From positions 49,909,356 through 49,973,355 of the forward strand of contig CM038466.1 in assembly GCA_021464415.1 (NCBI GenBank): DNA of 64,000 nt. Reading direction: 5' to 3'. This DNA comes from Lonicera japonica (lineage: Eukaryota; Streptophyta; Magnoliopsida; Dipsacales; Caprifoliaceae). Below, in pieces: positions 1 to 11,700 of the stretch (within the stretch, counting starts at the first letter, position 1; each line of letters begins with the position of its first letter). Below the pieces are notes generated by a model that saw nothing but the letters and a program-made list of their open reading frames with translations, did no database searches and was not told the origin of the DNA. The translations under genes were made by a program, and so were the position numbers.

Positions 1-1057
1 TAACCTACTAGTAGGATATATCTCTATTAATAAATCAGGTCAATCTTAATATTTTGTGACACTATATATTTTTGTTCTCAATGGGTGACCAAGATTTAAT
101 ATGGATGTTTATGTTTTTATCTAATGACTCAAAGTTATTATGACATATTTGTAACATAAATGATAATTATAGATTTTTGTTTAATTTAACAATAAATATG
201 GTAGTGTTTAAAATAAAGTACCATTTATTTTCACACTTCCCAAAATTTACTTCACTTTACTTTATCTCTCATAAATTTTTTAAAATACCATAACTTTAAA
301 TCCAAAAATCGGAATTAGATCAAAAAAAAATTTGAAACATACTCATCGAGATCTATAAAATAAGATCCATTATGACTATTTTTTGAGGTTTCTTCATGAG
401 TTTTATTGAATTAGTTGAAAAAAACTCTAACAAAAACCAAATTCACTTCCCAACCTACTTTCACACTTTTGATGTACCAAGAAATTGATATAATTTATCT
501 TGCTAACTTATACGTTAGAGACCATGTATTACTACTAATATTTGTATTTTTAATATTTTCTCAGGTGTTATAATAGAGAAATTATAGTGGTTTAAGACAC
601 CAAAAGTGCACAATATTTCCGGACGCATAACTTTTTACTTGAAACTCTAAATAATGCGTCTTGAGCCTAACTTGAATAGAATTTTGAGAGTTACAACTTT
701 TCAGTTTATCATTTTTTTAAATTTAATCATCTCGGGATTCGAAATTATAATACAAAATACAGCAGTTAAAATAGGACGATAATTCATATATTTACTATTA
801 ATATTAAACGAGCTCAGCCATTTAAAAGGCCCAAATTATTTGAAGATTTAATTTATTAATTTCATACCAAGTAATTTTTGGTGTAATTTTATTTTTTTCA
901 TACTAGCGTAAATTTGTAATATGGTTATGATAAGTATATTTAATTGTTTTTATTGCACTTGTTCATACTAATTGACTCTACTAATTTAATATTTTAATGT
1001 TAAATATAATTCTTTTTATTTGATGCCTATTTTAATTGATAAAAATCAAGTTAGATT
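1..1057. other. AT-rich intergenic DNA
   Basis: No coding region, RNA gene or clear repeat was recognised. The stretch is dominated by A/T runs, and its open frames are short and have no family signature. Confidence 0.5.
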
Positions 1058-1648
1058 TAGGAATGGCAACGGGGCGGGTTCGGGCCGGTTTTGGCAAAAC
1101 CCGCACCCGCCCCTCCCCAAAAATACCATTGCAGCAGCAAATATCTACACACACATACAAGTATATAACTAACAATTCCACACATATATATAAGTATAAC
1201 ACAATTACAGCAATAGAAATCTACACACACACATATATATAAGTATATAACGTAACTAACAAATCCACGCATATATATAACACAATTGTAGCAGTAGTAG
1301 AATATATAACTAACAAAACTCAACATATATATATCACAACAACTATATCTAAGCAAGAATACATGAAATCAAAGTACAAAATTAAATAAATTAGCTAATG
1401 TGAAGGCGAGCCGGTGAGAAGATAGTTTTATTGTTTTATGTTTTAACTTAAAAACATATATATATATATGTTATAAATTAAAAATATATTTAAATATACA
1501 TGTCGGGTTGGGTTGGGTTGGGTTTTTAATGGTGAAACCCTAAACCACCCCAAACCCGATCCAAATTTTTTTCCCAAATACCAAACCCGCCCCACTCGGA
1601 TCGGATCAGGTCAAAAACCCAGCGGGTTGGGTTTTCTTGCCACCCCTA
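1058..1648. mobile_element. hAT-like non-autonomous element (MITE)
   Basis: The left end begins TAGGAATGGCAA and the right end finishes TTGCCACCCCTA, an imperfect terminal inverted repeat. The inner arms are rich in GGGTT/AACCC and CGGGTT (left 1063-1115, right 1503-1640), so the ends pair extensively. Flanking octamers are gttagatt (1050-1057) and gttggatt (1649-1656), an 8-bp target duplication with one mismatch, which is the hAT signature. The AT-rich middle contains CA/TA-rich short tandem motifs and no transposase. The small open frames inside are not credible genes. Confidence 0.8.
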
Positions 1649-1656
1649 GTTGGATT

Positions 1657-4393
1657 CTCATCATTATTTTTTGTTGAATTCACATTATGATTTGTTGAGA
1701 GCGGATATATGGTGTGTTTTGATGGATATATTCAGGGTTTTGACATTATATTTTTTCAACTCAAAAATTCAACCAAACATCACCTTTGTATTTTCAATTG
1801 TGAAAATTATAAATATTTCTTGATTATGTGATTGCGCATGTGTAAGTTTTTACATTAATTAATAATTTATGATGATCAAATACATACATGTACGTAAATA
1901 ATAATTTGGAAATTTGGATTTAGAACATGGAATGGTACACACCAAGTTTTTGTTAAATTGTTTAAGCAACCAAGAACATGTTTTAGCCACTGTTTGGTAA
2001 AATCTGAGCAAGTTGGTAATGAGGAAAGTAAAGTAACAAATATTTTAAAATATAATTCAATACCTAACGTTTGGCTTTGGAATCACCTAAAAATTATAAG
2101 AAATGAATTGTTGGTGAATTTTATAAGATAGACGGCGTTGATTTCCTACGCGGGAATCTTGAATTATTCTTTCAAATATTTCAAAGTTCACTCCATATTT
2201 TGAATAGATTCTTTTAATTAATGAATTAGGCTTGTATGTTAAAATTTGATGATTTAAAATTTTGATTAAGTTATTAATTTGGAGGATATTTAGTACATGT
2301 TGAAGAACATATTATAATTGATTTATTTGGTGAAAATAAGTAATAATTGAATTGCTTGAAATTTATGGTCAGTTAAAACAATTGTTTATGAAACTAATTA
2401 CTAAACTAAATTAAAACAATTGTTTCTCAATTAAAAGCAATCGCAAGGGAAAAGAACACCACTGTGTGCATAAATTTAAGGTATTTTAATTAATGAAATG
2501 TTCTTTTCACAATTAACGTATGAGAAGGAAATTTTATTTGTTTTATTTTAAAATAAGGATACTTTTTGTAATTGATCCTATATTTTGCAGATGCTATACT
2601 TTGTGGTAATCTACTGCTACATTTTTCTTTAATAGATATGCCATCACTGTTGAAATCAATGAAGAGATGCCTATGTTATTCTAGAAACTAGTTTGTAGTT
2701 TTCACGATGCGCAATCAATATATATATTTATAATTATGGTAAATAATTAAATGAAAAAAATTTAAAGAGCGAATTTTGAAAATAATAGAAAGTGATAGGT
2801 TTATGGTCAATTCTTATTTAAAAAATATATATATATTTTTTATAATACACTAATTATGTCCCAACAAAGAAATGTGATTCACACTTTAAAAAATATCTTA
2901 TAATTTTATGTTTCAAAAATACAATGTTTGAGTTTCCCGACCCATATTTCCTTCCCTTTAAACCACCCGAATCTTATTCACCACTTGTATGGAAAAAAAA
3001 ATTCTCACAATTTAGATCATAGACAAATGCAATATATATTCTAGAAAGTAGCATATGTATAGTTTTATATATCTATTTTACAATATAAGAACCTATTTTG
3101 AAATAGAATATATTTATGATGGCTTGATGCAAGTAGTAAATATAATTTTGCTTTCATTGCTTAATCCATCATTTAAGGAGGACTTAGGAACTAAAGACAC
3201 ACGGGGTATTACACTATTCGTCTCCCTCGAAGCAGACTTTCTTCCCCGTTTCTATTTTTTATTTCTATTTTCTAAATTTATTTGTATAAAAATCGTATGA
3301 AAAGCAAACCACATTAGTGCACTACTCTATTTCAACTACAACCATGCCAACCTCCATTTGGTCCTCTTTGTTTCTACTATTTTCAATAATCTAAAAGAGC
3401 GCTAAACTGTGGAGCCTAGTGCCTAAAGTTCCTAGACAAGGTAGCCGAATTTTTATTTATTTATATTTTAGAAATATAGTATTATAAAAAAAATCTAACT
3501 TAACATTTCTTAACCATGTGAGGGAAAAGAGATGATAGTTCAAAATAAATTTGATAGATTTCATATTGATCTTATGTTACGCGATATTCATAACAGGTAG
3601 CAAAATTACTTGAAATTTGTTAATAACTTTCCTCCCGTTCGCCATTACTAGATTCGGAACATAGGCGATGTGTACACCTTTTGATATGTTCACATATCAT
3701 CAAATATAAAATGAAAAAAATAATAATAACAAAGAGTAGTATGCTTAGTGGTAAAAGTTATTCCATTAATCAAAGGTCATGAGGGATTTTTTTTTTTTGG
3801 TCATGAGTTCAAACTACAACAAATACATAATTCTTTTTATTAAAAATAAAATGACGATAGGGGTAAAAACATAAACACCAAATTGGGAGTTATAACCATC
3901 AACACACGCTTGGCTTTTATAATAGCATAGATACACATAACAGTTTTTTGTATACAAGTAGTACATTAATACACCGGTGTTTAGATCACAAGAAGATGGG
4001 AAAAGAAAATCATGTTCTCATGGACTGGACATGGCGAAGACTTATGAATTCAAATCTTATTACTTATTAATAAAAAAAATGAGCAATGCTCCATTAAGTG
4101 GATATTCGTATTGGTAATTGTACATTTATAAAATATACAACTCATTTAATAAACCAACCAATATAATTATCCGATAAATAAATACTTTTCAATTTGCTGA
4201 AAAATTTGGGGTGATAAGAGGCCGTATGAATTTGGGTTTTTTGGAAATGGGGCAAAAGCTCTTATGTCACAATGTTTTTCACCAAAAAAATCCAGAGAAT
4301 AATTTTTTTTGAAATAAAGACGTTTTTGTTTTTAAGTTCTCTTTGTCCAATCTAGGGTATCAGAGTAATAGCATAAATAACAAAAAGGGTGGG
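1657..4393. other. AT-rich intergenic DNA with tRNA-like SINE traces
   Basis: No gene was recognised. Around 3740-3830 and 3980-4070 there are segments with A-box-like (TTAGTGGTAA) and B-box-like (GAGTTCAAAC) words, possible eroded SINE pieces. The open frame at 3055-3300 has no recognisable family feature and is probably chance. Confidence 0.35.
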
Positions 4394-4874
4394 TGTAGAC
4401 ACCCCAATTTGCGACCCCCGCAAGAACCTTTATTTTATTACTAAGTTATTCTCCATTTTTTTAGCTTAAAATTGTGATTTTGGTAGTTTGGTCTTTTTTA
4501 GGCTTATTTTGCATTTTCCTTGTTTTGCCCACTTTTTATCCCACATTGGATGGGAGCCTAAAGTGAAGCCTTGGGTTTCCTTATAAATAAGAGCCTAAGG
4601 CATGTGTTTTAAAGAGGGCCAAATGAGAAGGATCCTGTAAGAGCTTTTTTTAGGCATTGAACCCATAATTCTCATTAGTAGAAGATTTTCCTACTCTTTT
4701 ATTAGAGATGTCGAGAATTACTCTCTAGTCAATTTTAATAGGTTCTTATAAAATAATAAACTTTTCAGTATAAAGTTTGCACTCGCAATGTCAGTCTTTG
4801 TTAACGCTGGAGTTATGTCCGCTTCTCTCGTATTTATATTATCGTCGGGAAGGTAATTACCTGCCCCCTTGCCT

Positions 4875-5235
4875 TAATTAAGTTTATTCTATGCATACTT
4901 GTCTTATTTTAATTAAGTTTATTATATATACTTGTTTAATTTTATTGTATGATATGCATGCTTGTCTTATTGTAATTAAGCTTATTATATGCGTACTTGT
5001 TTTAAGTTTATTATATATGTCTTTATTTTAATTAATTTTATTATCTGTAAACTTGTTTAATTAAGTTTATTATATATATATATATATACTTGTTTATTTT
5101 CTCGGAAGTATTATAAGTGAGTAGGGAGTTGGCTTGCTTGGGCCAACATAAACCGAAAGCATTTACTTCCACTATCATATAACCCCTTCTTTTAATTAAG
5201 TTTATTATATGCATACTTGTTTATTGTTTAAATTG
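4875..5235. repeat. Degenerate AT-rich minisatellite
   Basis: The words TTAATTAAGTTTATTATAT and CATACTTGT recur in order at roughly 35-50 bp spacing, at least six times. A (TA)n run (about 5072-5088) and the conserved LTR block at 5096-5190 interrupt them. Confidence 0.55.
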
Positions 5236-5351
5236 AGTTTATTACTTGCTTAACTTTAATTAAAAGTCTATTTTCTATATTAGAAACTTCCATAGAATTC
5301 ACATCGAGTCCGGAACTCACCTACACACTAGAGCACCCTACTAGATGGGTT

Positions 5352-5547
5352 TGTCGCCCGACAAACCCAATGCAGATATAAATTGTCGCACGACAAACCT
5401 TGTCATGTCGCGCAACAATCCCCTTAAACACCAACCAACTACTTTCTGACACATCAGTCTGTAAGAACCATAACTTCAGCCATTTGTCTCACGACATATG
5501 TATATGTCGCGCGACACTTGCCCTTTCTAGAGGAATGTCGCGCGACA
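5352..5547. repeat. Six TGTCGCGCGACA-type palindromes upstream of a TATA box
   Basis: Twelve-base dyads lie at 5352-5363, 5384-5395, 5406-5417, 5485-5496, 5505-5516 and 5536-5547. The last two are the perfect palindrome TGTCGCGCGACA and the others differ by one or two bases. They are GC-rich islands in AT-rich DNA and end 16 bp before a TATA box, so they look like binding sites of an LTR promoter. Confidence 0.65.
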
Positions 5548-5562
5548 ATCGCTCCCGAGTAC

Positions 5563-5570
5563 TATAAATA
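5563..5570 (+). promoter_or_regulatory. TATA box of the second LTR-like module
   Basis: TATAAATA is preceded by the palindrome cluster and followed by GC-richer transcribed-looking sequence. The context suggests a retroelement U3 promoter. Confidence 0.5.
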
Positions 5571-7115
5571 GGCCAACACCCCCATGGGTTCTAGGCAGCC
5601 ATTCCCCACCACAAAGGACATTGTTTTGACACCGAAAATCCTTATTTCTCTCTTATATTTCTAATATTTAAGCCTTCTTCGAAAGCACCTTTGATAACAT
5701 TTATTTTGGCAAGAATCTCGGATCTAATCTTGACACCCAGAGTGCCATCTTCTAGAGTCAGACCGCTGAAAATATTTCAAAGAGAAAAGCTTATATCCGC
5801 CGGAAGTCTTCTCTGCCGTATTATATTTTCTCTCTTTCATTCTTATATATATTGTCAGGAAGGTAACTAAAGTCTCTTCTAGTAATCAAATAATATATCT
5901 ACATACTAGTTTTATTGTACTTTATTTAGTAATTATAGATTTGATTAAATCTTATTTAAGTTTACTATATATACGTATTTGTTATCTTCGGAAGTACTAC
6001 AAGTGAGTAGGGAGTTGGATTGCTTGGGCCAACATAAAACGAAAGCATTTACTTTCATTATCCTCGAAATTTAAGTTGTTTTGTAGACTCTTTTTATCTG
6101 TTGTTCTGTCTACTTTCTAGCTGGATAAACTTATTGTTAAGTTATTGATATTCTATCGTTTTCAAACAAAACAACTTGATAAAATCATTTATAAAACTAG
6201 AAGAAGTAAAACCATTTATCATCCGGCTAAAACCAAGTTTTCAAAACCCGAACTGATAAAGCTTACTTAGGAATTAAATTCAGATATATTTTGTCTTCCG
6301 TATAGACTATAATGAATCTGGTACACTCTCCTCAAGAGTTTAATTCCATATCAAATCAATTCCGATAAAATTCGATATTTTCTAAATTAACCAAACGAAA
6401 TAATTTATATTGTTATCTGAGGAAACAATACCAAATCAGTCTCTTTTCAAAAAATAGATAAGATAAACTTCTAGCACTAATAATCAATTTTCGACCAAAA
6501 CCAAAACATCGGATCACGGAATACAAGGTTTTCATCATTTTTCCCCTTTTTTCCCAAAATCAGGTTTTCATGAGTTATTTCCAGAAAGTAATAGAATATC
6601 AGTAAAAGCATCCAAGTTTTCCAACATAAAATAAACATATAAGACCACTAGAGACCGAAAGGGCAGAACGGGTGCTTAACACCTTATCAATCCGTAACAT
6701 AGTTCCCGAACCCTATAGAATCCTGATTTTGTGGACAAACGTGTAAAGACATACTTATCTGTAGCATTTCTTATACAATTATTTTATCTGTTTTCTCGTA
6801 AAACGTACTGGCAACTCTAAACGAACCTTCTTACATCTAGAAATAGGATAGAGGAACACCCGATATGCATTATCAACACATAGAAGCAAATGAAACAACA
6901 GAATCCTTTTCGATGTTTCAGACTCTCACACTAGAGGCTAAGACCATAAGATCGCATTTGCGGATTCTCACAATGGGAGATACAACAAAGGCTATCTTTA
7001 AGGCCACGGACCCAAAAAAATACAATGAAATGACCAAAATTGGCTAATGGACTAAAAGATAAGCTTATAAATCCACTAACCAATTCAAAGCAAAACAAAA
7101 TTTATTTATTTTTTA

Positions 7116-7490
7116 AATTGAAATAAGGACTTGTTTATCAATTATGTTTTAAACTAAGGGGTTCAACAAAAAATTGTGTTTTGTATAAACTTAACTTTGC
7201 AATTCAAAAAATTTAACGCAAAATTATTTTGCATCATGTGTTTATATTTTCTAACTAAAATATTTGCATGTGTGTTTTATTAATAAAGGGGTTTAAATTT
7301 CTAACTTGTTAAAATAACTCTAAAGCTAAATCAAATAAACACTTACACATAGTAATCTGATAAAAAAAAACATGCAATCCAAATTTAATTTTGCACAATA
7401 GCATAAAATATTATATTTTAAAAATCTAATGCAAAGTTAACGTTGCACTCCTTTTGGAGTTTGGTCAAAAATAAGCCCTTAATTTACAAA
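7116..7490 (+). mobile_element. TIR element copy A (partner at 31062-31543)
   Basis: The ends are inverted and similar: AAATAAGGACTTGTTTATCA at the left, and the complement of AAATTAAGGGCTTATTTTTG at the right. The whole segment matches 31062-31543 in reverse orientation, including CTTGTTTATCAATT, the TTTGCATCATGTGTTTATAT-like segment and GCACTCCTTTTGGAG. Internal half-palindromes of the type TGCAAA-GTTAA-TTTGCA recur. There is no coding capacity, so this is a MITE-like family. Confidence 0.65.
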
Positions 7491-7672
7491 AATATTATTT
7501 CCTAATTCTTTTGCAAAAAAAACCTATTTCAAAATAGCCCAATTTCCAATATCTCGTTTCATTTTTCAACCAAATTTGATAAATGCTAACCACAAAGAAT
7601 GTCAAAATAACAATTTCTGAAACAAGTTTTGTAAATAAACAAACTTCAAGAACTGGAACGCAATTATGACAA

Positions 7673-7713
<41 letters not shown>

Positions 7714-8759
7714 TAAACAAAATAAAACCCTAGTTAGTCATCGGTGTACATTTGGAACCTAGGGATTTTACTACTTCCATATCACACAAACTACAGTAAC
7801 CATGTGGGTTATGCACAGGGGAGGCGGTCTGTACCAACAATTTCAATTTATTCTTCATTTATATTTTTGTTTTAAAACAAATAGTATTTCTTTCCAAACC
7901 CAAAATGTTATCACCTTCTTAAATTAATAATCTCACTTTCGCTCCTTTGTCATCAAGTCTCAAATTAATTGAGCTATATTATTTTTAGTATATAATTAAA
8001 GTATCAAATCTCATAATACAAAATAAGTAATGTTCTAAACAAGGTTGAAATTAGTATTTACGTATTTCTCATTTGGTTTGAACTTCAGTTCAATGATAGA
8101 ATCCTAAATTGTTAAAAATGACTGATGATTTTTCATTTTATTCTATGTTAAAACAAGAGACCTCTTAAGGTATTTTTGTTAGTGTCTGATTGGCAACTCA
8201 ATTCTAGTACTTAGAATTATGTTCCCAAACACACCATTCGTGTATTCACTTAAAATATATATATATATATCATTTTTATGCTATGCAAGACAATAAAGTA
8301 TATGGAGAGAGAAATACTCTTTCATTTTCAAATTGACAATTCTACTTTGACTTTTGTACTCTTATTAAAGTTTTTTGTTACAATTGGAATTCACGAAATT
8401 GTCTTGTTTTAAAATAGAATGAAATGAAAATTCATCAAAGTCATTGAAAATAGAACATCACACTCACTTTTAACTTCTCATAATCAAGATAGGCATATAA
8501 AGAAACATATACCTAGTAACAATGAATCGACATTTGTTCATAACTTTGTTATCTACTACACATAAAAACTACATACACAATGACTTACATTGGTTACCTC
8601 AAAACTGCATAGTTCTCAACTTTAGCCAAAAAAACTTACACAAACTATATGCAGACATGGAGAACAATTCACAAAAAAATTCTACAAGTGGCCAAACGAG
8701 GCCTTAAAAGAGAGAATTTGCCGAACCTAGTATAAACTCGAACAATCATACAGTCTTGT
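7491..8759. other. Intergenic DNA downstream of MPS1
   Basis: AT-rich, with an (AT)n microsatellite at about 7676-7709. The open frame at 8522-8707 on the plus strand has no recognisable motif. The MPS1 3'UTR and polyadenylation region must lie near 8400-8759 on the minus strand, but no unambiguous signal was picked out. Confidence 0.4.
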
Positions 8760-11700
8760 TTACTCTCTTTCCGGGGTAGCTAATTGTTCCTCAAGTTGAA
8801 CACGAAGATTCGATACTTCACGGAGCAACTTACACCGTTGATCTTCCGATAAAGATGCTTGAGATTTTATACTCGGCCGGGCGTCCCTCAATAGTTCTTG
8901 GAGCTCGCAACATAGCTTCAAAGCTTTGCCGTCATTTCTACAAGATTCAGCAATAAATTCAAGGAGTCTACACTTATCATCTTGGGGGGTAGGAGAGACT
9001 TGGGGGGGTGGGGCCCGGGGGACGAGAAAAGGGTGAGTAAGTAGCTCAGGGATTCTCCACCGTTGATTTCGGTCCCATGCAAGACACTTCTTCATGAGAT
9101 CAAGTAGCCACGGGTTGGGGACCGGTTCGAATGTAATTTCGTGGTTTGGGTTTGTGATGACTTTAAATTTCGCCCAAAATGTTTTGTATTCGGAGAAGGG
9201 GGTTTGACCATAAACCATTTGGTAAAGGATGCAACCGAGGGACCAAATGTCCGATGGGCGGCCACACTTTATGGTGTTTCCGTTCACATCCGATTCATTA
9301 CACAAGAATGCTTCGGGGGACATGTAACTAAGTGTGCCCACCTGCCGAATTATATTAAGGGAAAAAAAAATTAGAAAACCTAAACCATGAATTACAAAAA
9401 TCCTCCATTACGGGAATCACAATGTGGTATAATGATTTTCAATACTTCAGTTAACCCTTGAACCTAGAGGTCACATTTTCAATTGAACAATCACAATTTT
9501 CAAGTGAAGAATTACATAAACGCCTCCATTAATGTACACTCACAATCTTATATCGTAATTTTTTTCTGGGTAAATTACAGCTAAGCCTTAAACTAGAGGC
9601 CCCGTTTTCAATGTTCCCCTTAAAACAATAAAGAGAGCAAACAAAACTTTTTGACTACTAACTTCTACCAAATGCGATAAGTTTAATTATTTAATAGTTT
9701 AGGAGGGGGCCAGGGTTGGTTCTGTCTCAAAATGAGAGTCCCATTTCCTTATGGGGACATAATCAATGGACTATATCTCACCACTCTAAGTTTTACTCTT
9801 CAACATCGATGGGTTGAAATTGGTAAAGAGGGGGGCAGTAAAGTGTAATAGGCATAGTTCAGTAGTGTTAACTATAATTGACCTACTTTACTTTTAGTAA
9901 ATGTAGCTCTTGTAGTTAGTTGACACTATACAGGATAGAGAGATTGAAATATAGAAGGATAAACAACTAGCAAAAGAAAGGAAAGGAAGAGTGGATAAGG
10001 AGGAAACCTGTGAATCTCGTTGAATGTTAGTAGTGTCGCTCATTATTGCTTTGGCAATACCAAAATCAATCAGCTTAAGTGAGCCTTTGACAAGAAGAAA
10101 ATTAGCCGGCTTTAAGTCCGAGTGCACGATACGTTCCTCATGTATGGTATTTACCGCTAGAAGCATTTGCTGCCATATATTTTAGAAGAATGTATATATA
10201 TATTAGATTTCATTCATAAGAATAATCCACAAAAACTAGCCCATTTCGTAAAAGATAGGGGAAGTAAAATGTCACTTAATGACATCATTAAACAGGAGAA
10301 AAACATATAGTAGACAAACACGTGCACACACACATATATGTTAATGAAGAATCTAGTTTGACACTTTGACCTTTACGGCTTTAGACTTTTTAAAAGGATG
10401 TACTAATATCAACATAAATGATAAATCCATGGTTAAAGAACAAAACGTATTTAATATTGTGAAATTAGGTATATTGATTATATCTCAAGAAGGCAAATTA
10501 CTAAACTCTTAATTTGGGATATCCAAAAAAGGAATAGCGAACTCTTAATTTGGAACAGAGGTAGTACTATGCCATGTCATGTAAGATGTGGGTCCCATTT
10601 TTATGTCACTTTTGTCCTAGTCAGCAGCAGTTTACCGGAGATTCAAAATACTTCCTCCCATATTATATAGATTGTAGTTTCAAGGATCACATTGTATGTT
10701 GGGTGTCAGTGTGTCACAGGGAAGATTCAAAGATTTGCCATCGTCCATGGCATTAATATGAGATGGTATGCACCAGCATGGATCAGAAGTATTGATAGCA
10801 ACAAACAGTGAATTAAATTTTGCAAACTCCCCTTGCTGACTCAAAAAGTACTACGAATCTTTTTTTTTTTTTAAGTATTCATGATACATTGTTTCATCTC
10901 ACAGCGGATGCCGGATATCAACAGAAAAATTAAAGGATAGAGTCTTTGGATAAAAATGTGTCTCAAACCCTGAAGACAACCGTGGAAAGCAATATTTTAT
11001 TATTTGTGGGAGTATGTTTTATTTATGGAATCTATATTAGCAGTATTGCTTATTTACCTTATTCAAAACATACCATAGATAGGGTATTTAATTTATGGAG
11101 TCTTTCCTTATTTATTCCTTTTCTTTTATTTCCTTTATTGTTATCTTAGGGCTTAGTTTGAGTCCTATATATACCAACTTTGGGAGTCCTTGTAATCATA
11201 CAATTATCAGTACAACTCTCATATTCTAATTTTGTCTTTATTTATTCTCTGGAATATACAATGAAGCATTATGTTGAAAGATGGTTCACAATTGTTTAAA
11301 TATATTAGCCTGCATGGCTGAGTTGACGAGAAAGCACTTGTAAAGTGGTAATTCACCACAAGCGCATATAGTTTCATTGACACATGCTTCTTAGATCTCA
11401 ACTATACTTGCAAAAACAGAACACTGAGCAAATTAGTAAAGTTATCTGAAGTAACTTGCCCATACCACCCAAGGTTCACTCCCATGAAATTTCACCAAGT
11501 ATTATTATGTTTCGCTGTACCAAGGTTAAAAACTTAAAATGCAATAATATCAAATAAAGTGCAATAAAATCATTTAAACCATAACTCGACAAAAAAGGGG
11601 GAACCATTAACACTTCTGCCAAAACCTGGTTTTCTATGATTTCTATGGCGCTATCACAAAACCCAACTCAAAATAGGGGAATTGGACCTCAAGTATAAGC

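Larger units (their letters stand above)
4394..7050 (+). mobile_element. Decayed LTR-retroelement zone with two promoter modules
   Basis: The left end TGTAGACACCCC is typical of plant LTR starts. There are two modules. In the first, a TATA-like ATAAATAAG at about 4583 is followed by GGAAGGTAATTAC at about 4847 and a block at 5096-5170. In the second, TATAAATA at 5563 is followed by GGAAGGTAACTA at about 5851 and a block at 5978-6055. The two blocks are near-identical (agtgagtagggagttgg, then gcttgggccaacataaa). Further on, around 6655-6690, lies a motif (GGGCAGAACGGGTGCTTAAC) resembling leader sequence of plant LTR elements. No gag or pol reading frame survives. The right limit is uncertain. 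Confidence 0.5.

Noticed and set aside
1503..1530. Tandem GGGTT reminiscent of telomeric repeat
   Set aside because: The unit is GGGTT rather than the plant telomere TTTAGGG, and it lies in one arm of a hAT-like MITE.
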